A DNA stretch of 64,000 nucleotides, from the NCBI RefSeq assembly GCF_022965805.1, contig NC_133108.1, forward strand, positions 24,023,545-24,087,544, written 5' to 3'. Under the pieces are notes generated by a model that was not told where the DNA came from, did not search any database, and worked only from the letters and a program-made list of their open reading frames with translations. Source of the stretch: Primulina eburnea (taxonomy: Eukaryota; Streptophyta; Magnoliopsida; Lamiales; Gesneriaceae). Each line of letters begins with the position of its first letter. The first letter of the stretch is position 1. A program made the translations under genes and the position numbers. Below are positions 55,992-64,000 of this stretch, piece by piece.

Positions 55992-56745
55992 CGGTCAGTC
56001 AGAGAGGACTATTCGTACTCTTGAGGATATGTTGAGATCTTGTGTGATGGATTTCGGGCCAGCTTGGCAGGATCATCTGCCGCTGATAGAGTTTGCATAC
56101 AACAACAGTTTTCATAGGAGTATTGGTATGTCTCCGTTTGAAGCATTGTATGGTCGACGTTGTCGTACTCCTCTGTTCTGGGAAGAAGTCGGAGAACGAC
56201 AGGTCGAGGGTCCAGAATTGATTCAGCAGGCCATGGACAAAGTTCTTGTGATCAAACAGCGGATTAAGACTGCTCAGGATCGACAAGCGAGTTATGCGAA
56301 CTCCAAGCGCAGACCTCTTCATTTTGATGCAGGCGAGAAAGTGTTTCTCAAGGTATCACCTTTTCGGAGGATTCTGAGATTTGGACTCAAAGGTAAGCTA
56401 TCTCCGAGATTCATTGGTCCTTTTGAGATCTTAGAATGTGTGGGAGATTTGGCCTACAGATTAGCTTTGCCACCGTATCTGTCTAGTGTTCACAATGTGT
56501 TTCATGTGTCCTTGTTGAGACGATACGTAGCGGATGAGTCTCATGTTTTGCATCCGACAGAAGTTCAGCTGAATCCGGATTTGTCTTTTGTGGAAAGACC
56601 GGTTTCGATCTTAGACCGGAAGGATAAGGTACTGCGGAATAAGACTATTCCTCTTGTCTTAGTGCAGTGGCAGCGCCGAGGTACTGAAGAAGCTACTTGG
56701 GAACTAGAGAGTCGCATGCGGTCAGAGCATCCAGAGTTGTTCTAG
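55970..56745 (+). CDS. Integrase end and C-terminal tail of F, +1 frame
   Basis: Continues the polyprotein in the next frame from about 55970. It carries the third catalytic acidic residue in the [15 protein letters not shown] block, then [20 protein letters not shown]. The [20 protein letters not shown] domain and the C-terminal [17 protein letters not shown] and [11 protein letters not shown] blocks follow, the latter typical of the chromodomain end of Tekay-type chromoviruses, which is thought to guide insertion to heterochromatin. Stop TAG at 56743. Not translatable from gag unless frameshifted. Confidence 0.9.
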
Positions 56746-56870
56746 TTGTAGTATTTTCAGTAATGATTGTAATTTCAGTTGTACTTTCAGATGTAATTCA
56801 TTCTTAAGATTGAATGTATTGTTGTTCAGAATTGTCATTCTTCAGACTCGATTTCGCGGACGAAATCCTT

Positions 56871-56885
56871 TTTAGGGGGGGAGAA
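56871..56885 (+). other. Polypurine tract of element F
   Basis: TTTAGGGGGGGAGAA immediately before the 3' LTR, preceded by TTCGCGGACGAAATCC. Confidence 0.85.
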
Positions 56886-58104
56886 TGTAGTATCCCGATG
56901 CCTAATTTGAGTTAATTATTGGATTAATTATATTTCGATGGGATCGGAAGGACCGAACAGAGTTCGGATCGTCCGAAGCGGGTTCGGATCGTCCGAAGAG
57001 GGTTCGAATCGTCCGAAGACAGGTGGCTGGACACGTGGAAGACATGCAGAGTTCGGATCGTCCGATCAGGGTTCGAATCGTCCGAAGACAGGTGGCTGGA
57101 CACGTGGAAGACATGCAGAGTTCGGATCGTCCGATCAGGGTTCGGATCGTCCGAAGTGGATCGGATCGTCCGATCGTTGTCTATAAATAGAGGCGCGAGG
57201 CTTCATTTGTTACTCGCCAATTCCGAGTGTTCCAGAGCGTTTTAGTCGTTTCTGATGGGTTTCTAGTCTTTTCCCGAGGTTTAGGCACTAGCGGGGAGCT
57301 ACTGGTTTTGTAGCGGAGCTGTGCTCTAGTTGGGGAGCTAGCGGCATCAGTGGGCTGACTACGGACGCAGACTTGATTCTAGGACTGATTGCTAGGATCT
57401 ACTGGTTTGAGGTACGAAAGTACTATCCGAGATAGCAGGATTGAGTATGCTTTACTATGTGTTGCATGTTTATATGTTGCATTATTATCTGTCATATGAT
57501 GCATGGTTTATTATGCGGCATTTGCATAATCATGTTGAGCCTGACTATTTTTGAGATAGCCTGTTGAGAGGGTGCTCAGCCCTCGTTTGTTGTGGATGGT
57601 TGGACCCCGTTGGCCGACGGTGGTCAGGTCACCGGTATATCCACAGGTTTATTTTGGTATGGGAGCCACCTCCTGGTGCGACGGCGCAGAGTGCTACATA
57701 CCTTGACGTCATTTACCTGAGCAGTATTTCGATATACCCAGATCCTGGTATCCAGTACATTTTGCATACATGCATGTCATAGTCTTGTATACTCATGCTT
57801 TCGGTGCTGAGCGTTTTATGCTCACGTCCTCGGTTTATCTCTGTTTTGGACACCCTATTCGATGGGGCAGGTCTCAGGTTGGACGGTCCAGGAGGGAGTG
57901 GACAGGGAGCTGGCAGAGGTTGACCTGTAGTTGTTGGTATTTGTTCTTGGTATTTAGTTCGATCTGGTTGTTTAAGTATTTTGTACTTACAGATTCGATT
58001 GGGTTGTATTACTGTTTTTCCGCTGTTTACCTGATTCAGTTTTAAATGTTAATTTTGCATGCTTAAGTTCTGATTAGTAGGTGATTCTGGAACGGGTCAC
58101 TACA
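56886..58104 (+). mobile_element. 3' LTR of element F
   Basis: 1,219 bp, one substitution from the 5' LTR; followed by GAAAA at 58105. Carries the same inverted-repeat array and TATA box (57182-57189). Confidence 0.96.
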
Positions 58105-58471
58105 GAAAACCTCTTTGAAACCATCCCAAGTCAGTTCTTGCAAGTTCACTGACACTGATGCGCTCTCCCACCAAAGTTTTGCGTCTCTTGTCAGAAGGAA
58201 AGTGACACACCTGACCCTATCTGCGTCCTGAAGCTCCATGAAAGCAAAAATTACCTCGATGGACTTAATCCATCTCTCTGCTATCATCGGGTCAGTAGTC
58301 CCTGAGAACTCCTTCAAATCCATCCTCCTAACCTCTCGTAAATTGCCTCTGGTCTGGGCCTCATCCATGTATCCACTGCAGCATTGTTCCCCCCAAACTA
58401 TACGAAGAAATAAGTCATCCCTGCAAGCATCTGAGCCTGCATATCTGGCGGTGGACGAGGAGGAGTGGCCC
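58105..58471 (-). pseudogene. Gag of element D, middle (capsid) part
   Basis: Minus-strand frame beginning near 58368 (MDEAQTRGNLREVRRMDLKE) with the capsid signature FSGTTDPMIAERWIKSIEVI and CVTFLLTRDAKLWWESASVS. It is interrupted downstream by F at 58109 and upstream by the D2 LTR at 58471. The region 58400-58466 reads the linker from the N-terminal part and contains at least one stop (TAG near 58404). Confidence 0.82.
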
Positions 58472-61424
58472 TATAATGGCCCGAAAATTCGTCTTTGAAA
58501 ATTTGCGAAAAAATTAAAAATTTATTTTTAAAATAATTATAATGCCTCATTCACAAAATAAACTGATAAATCGGGTTTAATATTCACAATAGCAGCGGAA
58601 GAAATTATTGTTTGCAATAAGTGATAAATGCTGAAAATGAGGTCCTCGGGTTCCACTACTACCGACCCAAGCTAGCTCACTGGTCCCCGCCCTCGGTCCC
58701 GACCTCATCAGTACCTACAACAATCAAGTCTAGTGAATCTAAAGACTCAGCATGCATATATCGTAAATAACGAGTAATAATATAATAAAATTGCATGCAA
58801 GTGAAAATATCGTGTCATGAGGCATAACGTAAAATATCGCGTCATGATTAATTATAATACGTGCATAACTGAACTGCAAATCATAGTGAAAATGTTTGCT
58901 CCTTGGAGCCCTGTAATGAAATAGCATGTAATAACTTTCTGGTGAGAATATGGTCTACGCAAGTGGCCCCTGCACTGAACTGAATTGAACTGATCTGTAA
59001 TTGACCACCGGGTGAAGTAATGTTGTCTGATCAGACTAATGCCACAGTATACTGGGTGTTACTGAACTGAACTGGTAAGTGACCACCGGGTGATACAATA
59101 ATCCCATGATCGTGAAATGGCCACAAGCAATATCGCATAAATCTCAAAAATGAATATTTTATATTTTTTTATGCACGTAATATAATTAAATGGAATAATT
59201 AAATGTCATGTATTATTTTACCACATGGATTGGATCGTTCCCAGGCTCGCTGCGACATAAATTTAACACGAAAAATATGCAAATGATTTTCTTGACCAAA
59301 CTTTGTAATTGAATCCAAAAACGAGACAATTACGCCCAACGACTTCGTATTTAATCATGACTCCGTGCCAACCCGAACCAACACCGAACCATCATTTAGT
59401 CTTGATTAAAATACATCTAAAATGATGAAATAATGCCCCAAAAATGATGCAAATCGAAAATTTGGTGAATGGAGGCCAAAACATGAAACGCTCTTTCGAG
59501 AGTCAATTTGACACATCGCACCGTAATTTCTCGTACGACCTCTAAACTTAACCGAATCACAAACGGTCAAAAACACAACATTCCCAACTTGATGAGGTAC
59601 TGTCCAGTCCAAGGCCATGGGCTAAAAGCCAACCAAGAACCCGAAATGCACCTCTGAACCACAGCGCACTTGCTGTCAAAAATACAGCAGCGTGCGTGAG
59701 CGTTTCCTTGCATCGTTTGCGAGGCTAATGGCCATTGGGGCTTGAACCACCGACCCGAACCTCTTATCAACATCCTAAGGAATGGTTCTAACCATGGCTA
59801 AGGGCCCTAGGCCAGCCACTATTCGCACCACTCCTGAAAAGCGACCATACTCCCAGCCGAGAGCAACAAGCTGCACGCGTGGGATAATGCTATCGTTTTG
59901 CTGTCATGGATCGTTCCAGTGGTCATTTGATTGACCATGGCACAAACTTGACATCAAGGGGTATGGTAAGAACCATGGCTATGGGCCAGAGGCCAACCAA
60001 GATTCACACCACACCACAAAATCGAACTACGCTTGCTGTAAAAATGAAGGGGCCGAAGGGGGGGCTGTTCTTGTTTCTTTCATTTAAAAACCGATTCCAC
60101 CTTGGACCAAGCCTCGAAAAGGCGACTTGGTCACGTCTTAGACATCACCAGGAGATGTTCTAACCATATCTATAGCCCTTAGGGCAGCCAAGATCAGATC
60201 CATCGATCTTTGACAACAATCAAGAAAATCGAATGCAAATGGGACATGTTTGGGGAGTTGCTGTCATTTCTGGTTCCCAGCGGTTATGGGGCTTGAACGA
60301 ATGGACCAATATGATCCTAACATGTCCTAGTACATGTCTAGATGCAGCTTTGTCAGCCTGGACACGATCCAACCACCTGTACTCAAAGAAACAAGCAAAC
60401 CGTGAAGAACAAGAGGGCCGAAGAAATCTGCACTTCATGTTTCGAAAATAGCATGGAAAAATTTCGGTTTTTGCTTGAATTTTATTCATGAGTATGTTGT
60501 TTAAAATACTAATATGGCTTGATTTAAGAGCAAACAAAAACATATACATGCCTTGGTTTCGTTTTGAAAAGAAAACGAACGAATATGACGATGCGGCGCG
60601 GAGGAGACGGAGTGATCTTCTTGTTCTTGCTTCTAAACGATTTCTCTCTTGTTTCTTTCTATGAGGCTCACAATTTTAGCTCTGAATCCTCTCTGAATTT
60701 CTGTGGTGAGGAGGGGGAATGATGGTTAGGAGAGATGGAGGGGAGTTGCAATATAAAAGGGATTCAAATGGCATGACCAAGTCTTGCTCCCTTTTGAATT
60801 TGAAATGGTTTGATATCAAATATTCTTGGAGGGATATAGGAGGTAAAATGACCGATTCATCATGTCATCTCAAGGCTAGGATAATGATTTATTATTAATA
60901 ATTAATGGTGATTAAAAGTGAAAGGTTTTTCATGCCAAGAAATAATAAGGAAAGGGTCAATGGTGGTGAGTTGTCAAAGAATTGCTAAGTCATCTATGAG
61001 GTGGCCGAATCATGCTATTAAGTGGAGGGGAAATATTGCTTAGTTAGTGTATTTTAAACATTTAGAGCATTACCTATCCTTTAAATAATTTAGCGAATTA
61101 ACACATTAATTATGGAACCTAAATGAACTTATTTCCTACTTACCTCAAGTTATTTAAATAATTCCTTAAACCTTCTTTTAACTTAAATTAACTTATTAGT
61201 TAGATAAAATAAATTCAGGGAATGTTTTCTTAATATTAAATTTTATCTCAAAACTCCAACTCCAGTCCGGCCTCACTTAATTAACTGAAAAGACAATAGC
61301 TAAACTACTGCATAAAATAATTAAATTTAAAGGAAGAATTTAAATACTCAAGCAATAAAATCATTTTAATTTAAATACTAGAATTATGCATTGCTTATAC
61401 GTAGTCTAATTTACGGGTTCTACA
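58472..61424 (-). mobile_element. Solo LTR D2, gypsy type, TSD GGCCC
   Basis: 2,953 bp flanked by GGCCC (58467-58471 and 61425-61429), inserted into D gag near its start. On the minus strand it begins TGTAGAACCCG; the other terminus has TATAATGG where TGTAATGG would be expected. It resembles the D LTRs in length and in blocks such as AAGTCTAGTGA.TCTAAAGACTCA, so it is a related but distinct Tekay-like family. No internal region remains. Confidence 0.88.
59620..60400 (-). repeat. Degenerate tandem repeats in D2 LTR
   Basis: Three to four strongly diverged units of roughly 180-250 bp sharing blocks such as TTCTAACCAT.GCTA, CCAACCAAGATTC and GGGGCTTGAAC (for example near 59785, 59965 and 60155). 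They are in the part of the LTR corresponding to the 191-bp repeats of D, but the sequence is different. Confidence 0.5.
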
Positions 61425-61496
61425 GGCCCTCTCCCCATCCTGATGCTCTCTATCATCATTGTCTGTTCCACTCACAATCCTACGTCTTGGAAACAT
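61425..61496 (-). pseudogene. Gag of element D, N-terminal part
   Basis: Starts at ATG 61496 (MFPRRRIVSGTDNDD) on the minus strand and runs 24 codons to the D2 insertion. Basic then acidic N-terminus, usual for Tekay gag. The start was chosen as the first ATG after the primer site that leads into gag. Confidence 0.75.
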
Positions 61497-61714
61497 ATTG
61501 TTCCAAAATTTACCGAACAATAACCCAATATGCATGAACATAATTTTAATATCATAAGATGCACGTAAATTTGAATTTCAATATGTATATGCTGAAATCA
61601 TGACTTGATGCTTACTAGATGAAAAATTTTAAAACCTTAAAACTTACAGACTTGAGGTGTGACTTCGTGAGTTTTTCGTCACTGGCAGTAGACATAACCC
61701 TTTACAAGAACATC
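61497..61714 (-). other. Leader of element D
   Basis: About 220 bp between primer site and gag start; AT-rich, nothing else recognised. Confidence 0.6.
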
Positions 61715-61726
61715 GCTCTGATACCA
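61715..61726 (-). other. Primer-binding site of element D
   Basis: Minus strand TGGTATCAGAGC, perfect complement of initiator tRNA-Met, two bases from the 5' LTR at 61729. Confidence 0.9.
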
Positions 61727-61728
61727 AC

Positions 61729-64000
61729 TGTAACATACCGTACTTTTAAACTATTTTAAAATTTCAAGAAAAATAAAAATTTTCTTAAATAAATAATAAA
61801 CTTTCAAATTGCGTAAAAAAAAATATCTGCTCGTCTAAAAATATATTTGAAATAAAACAATTACAAACAAAGTTTTTGAAAAGTAATCGTTTAAATATCA
61901 TAAACAAACACATGAAAATCAGAGTATTTGAAACATGCATAAAGTTCTTAAAAACATAGGGGTCCTCAGGTTTAGCCTCCACGTAGTTCGAGTCAGCTCA
62001 CTGGCGCCCACCTCTCGTCTCCTCATGCTCGTCCTCACCTACATCGATCAAGTCTAGTGAGTCTAAAGACTCAACATGTATAAACAGAGAATAACAAATA
62101 ATACGTAATAAAACCACATGCATTTTCAAAGTAGATCGTACATACTAAAATTTGAACGTAATTACATAAACATAGACCTGCCAAAATTTCATAAAACATT
62201 TCTTAAACATGCATGCATCATACATACTTGAACACACATAAACATAATCATTTTTGCGTAGAGATATGTTTCAAACCAAGTGACCCATATATAAATGCGC
62301 ATGATTAGACTAAACCACAGTACTGGACTGGCAGGGATATCCACTACCACATACATGAGATCCCCGGTTTCATAAATTTCATAAAACATTTCTTAAACAT
62401 GCATGCATCATACATACTTTACCGCTTTCCAATCCCGATCTAAACCCGGTCATGCTTTACCAAGGTGGAGAGGTCATCAGCCACGTTCACCGACTTCAAA
62501 ACCCGTTCATAATTGGTCACAAGACAATTAGCATACCTTAAAAACATAAAATATTTTCGTTGCATGTCGAACATACTTAAAAATGTCGAGGCTTTGTTGG
62601 AATGCTCTGGACATGTTACCCTAACCACAGCAGCAAAGATTCAGAAAATCCCAACGAAGCCTGCAACCAAACTTTAGAAAACATGAAGAACATGCACAAA
62701 TTTTCACAGCTTGAGCGATGTCACGGTAAAAATCATATCTCCTTCATTTCTTATCAGAAAAATACAAATTTACTGTCAAATCGAAGATAACACGACGTAC
62801 TATAATGCATATGTTGAAAGTATGTTCAGAAAATTGACAAAAAATTTGCAGTACTTGAATTGACAGCAAACATGGTTCTGTGATGTATAAACAAATCTTT
62901 CCTTGAGCGATGTCACGATATAAATCATATCTCCCTCATTTCGTATTAGAAAAATAAGAATTTACTGTCAAATCAAAGATAACATGATGTACTACAATCC
63001 ATATGTTGAAAGTATGTTCAGACAATCGATGGAAAAGTCACAATACTTGAATTGACAGCAAATACGGTTCTGTGATGTAAAAACAAATCTTTCCTTGAGC
63101 GATGTCACGATAAAAATCATATCTCCCTCATTTTTTATCAGAAGAATATGAATTAACTGTCAAATCAAAGATAACACGATGTACTACAATTCATATGTTG
63201 AAAGAATGTTTAAAAAATCGACGGAAAAATTACAGTACTTGAATTGACAGCGAACATGGTTCTGCGTTCTAAAAAAACTCTTTCCTTGAGCAGTCACACA
63301 AAAAAAGGCCATATCTCATCTGTGTCTTGTCCAAAAATTATGAATTTACTGTCAAATCGAAGAAAACGCAACGTACTACAATTTTTTTGTTGAAAATATT
63401 TTCAGAAACCAATCGTTTATAACGTACTTGCTCAAACGTGAGATTTAAAATTTGTTTGAAATCGTTTCAAACAAATTTCCTCAAACTTTGCACATAATAA
63501 CCAAATTTTCACGCATAACATATATCAAAATATCTACTATGACAAGATCAATGCATTGAATAAAATATTATACATTCCTTGATCTTTAAAACCCTTGAAA
63601 CGACGACACCAAAAGGGGAAGGATGCGATGGTTGATCCGGGATGGATTGCAGCACGATTATTTGAAGAAAACCGAACTTGAATCACTGAAAATCTAGGGG
63701 CAAGGCGGTTGCCGGAAGAGAACTCTAAGAACCCTAAGTTTTCTCACAAAATAATTTAATGAAGAGGAAATGAAATGTGTGTGTGTGTTATCCTGAATGT
63801 GTGTGTGTGTGCGTGTGTGTGTGCGTGAGTTTTAATTTAATTATTGAATACAATTTGCTTAATTACAAAATTAAAATGCTAAATAAAATGCTAACTCAAT
63901 TAACAAAATACTACACATACTAATCTTTAATAAAATCCACTAATTTAATATAAAATGAACAAGTGTTAAATCTTTAAAAATTTTAAATCATAAAAATCAC
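61729..64000 (-). mobile_element. 5' LTR of element D, cut by window end
   Basis: The first 2,272 bp (plus-strand reading) of an LTR homologous to 31468-34155. Contains four ~191-bp repeats and a GT/GC microsatellite at 63774-63830. Position, orientation and adjacent primer site identify it as the 5' LTR of the element whose 3' LTR begins at 31468. Its U3 end and the right-hand target duplication are outside the window. Confidence 0.88.
62710..63470 (-). repeat. ~191-bp tandem repeats in D 5' LTR, four units
   Basis: Unit starts (TTGAGCGATGTCACG or TTGAGCAGTCAC) at 62711, 62903, 63095 and 63286. The 3' LTR of the same element has six, so two units were gained or lost since insertion. Confidence 0.85.

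Larger units (their letters stand above)
51012..58104 (+). mobile_element. Gypsy element F, Tekay/Del type, very young
   Basis: 7,093 bp flanked by GAAAA (51007-51011 and 58105-58109), inserted antisense into D gag. Both LTRs are 1,219 bp and I find one difference between them (T at 51508, G at 57382). Primer site, a long gag-pol frame, C-terminal tail and polypurine tract are all present. The only lesion seen is one frameshift in the integrase. It is the youngest insertion in the window and the most likely to belong to a currently active family. Confidence 0.96.

Overview
The window is plant nuclear DNA built almost entirely from nested LTR retrotransposons. I found no host gene, tRNA, rRNA, CRISPR array or bacterial feature. 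It is AT-rich, with Copia elements of the SIRE and Angela/BARE types, Ty3/gypsy chromoviruses of the Tekay/Del type, 5-bp target duplications (TSDs) and initiator-tRNA-Met primer sites. The SIRE accessory ORFs and the Tekay-type sequences look like those of asterid eudicots, perhaps Lamiales/Gesneriaceae. That placement is recognition by eye, not a search result.

Layout, left half (1-31467). The oldest layer is decayed SIRE-type Copia DNA: a gag and LTR stub on the minus strand (822-2766), an RT/RNase H remnant on the plus strand (4206-5456, resuming at 7267), an antisense accessory ORF (17627 down to 17346, then 8057-7787) and a sense accessory ORF present as a 1,983-bp tandem duplication (17963-31462). 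It is cut by: a gypsy LTR fragment ending at 818; a solo LTR 2772-4178 (TSD TTAAG); an unusual insertion 5457-7266 with a U3 end at both termini (TSD TTCAT); Angela-type element C, 8058-17345 (TSD CCAAC); and Angela-type element E, 20944-30819 (TSD TCACT).

Layout, right half (31468-64000). This is one minus-strand Tekay-like element, D. Its 3' LTR starts at 31468 and its 5' LTR runs off the window after 61729. Three insertions sit inside it: a tandem three-LTR array G (34156-46501, TSD AAAAT) in the 3' LTR; a very young Tekay-type element F (51012-58104, TSD GAAAA) in gag; and a solo LTR D2 (58472-61424, TSD GGCCC), also in gag.

How the parts work. Each family carries gag (capsid and nucleocapsid) and, where present, protease, integrase, RT and RNase H, flanked by LTRs holding promoter and polyadenylation signals, with a primer-binding site and a polypurine tract. 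Element F (one frameshift, LTRs differing at one base) and element E (one in-frame stop) are nearest to intact. G carries gag only, with a protease remnant that has lost its catalytic Asp, so it must have moved with help from another element.

The most interesting signals: (i) four unrelated LTR families each carry an array of GC-rich near-palindromes just upstream of the TATA box, each with a different sequence; (ii) a pair of adjacent hairpins is conserved in three LTR families; (iii) the G array shows a sharp divergence breakpoint; (iv) the SIRE-type DNA holds a head-to-head accessory gene pair whose antisense member has its own TATA box; (v) AACTGA/TCAGTT is strikingly over-represented throughout SIRE-derived DNA; (vi) element D has a probable intron between gag and protease whose removal restores the reading frame.
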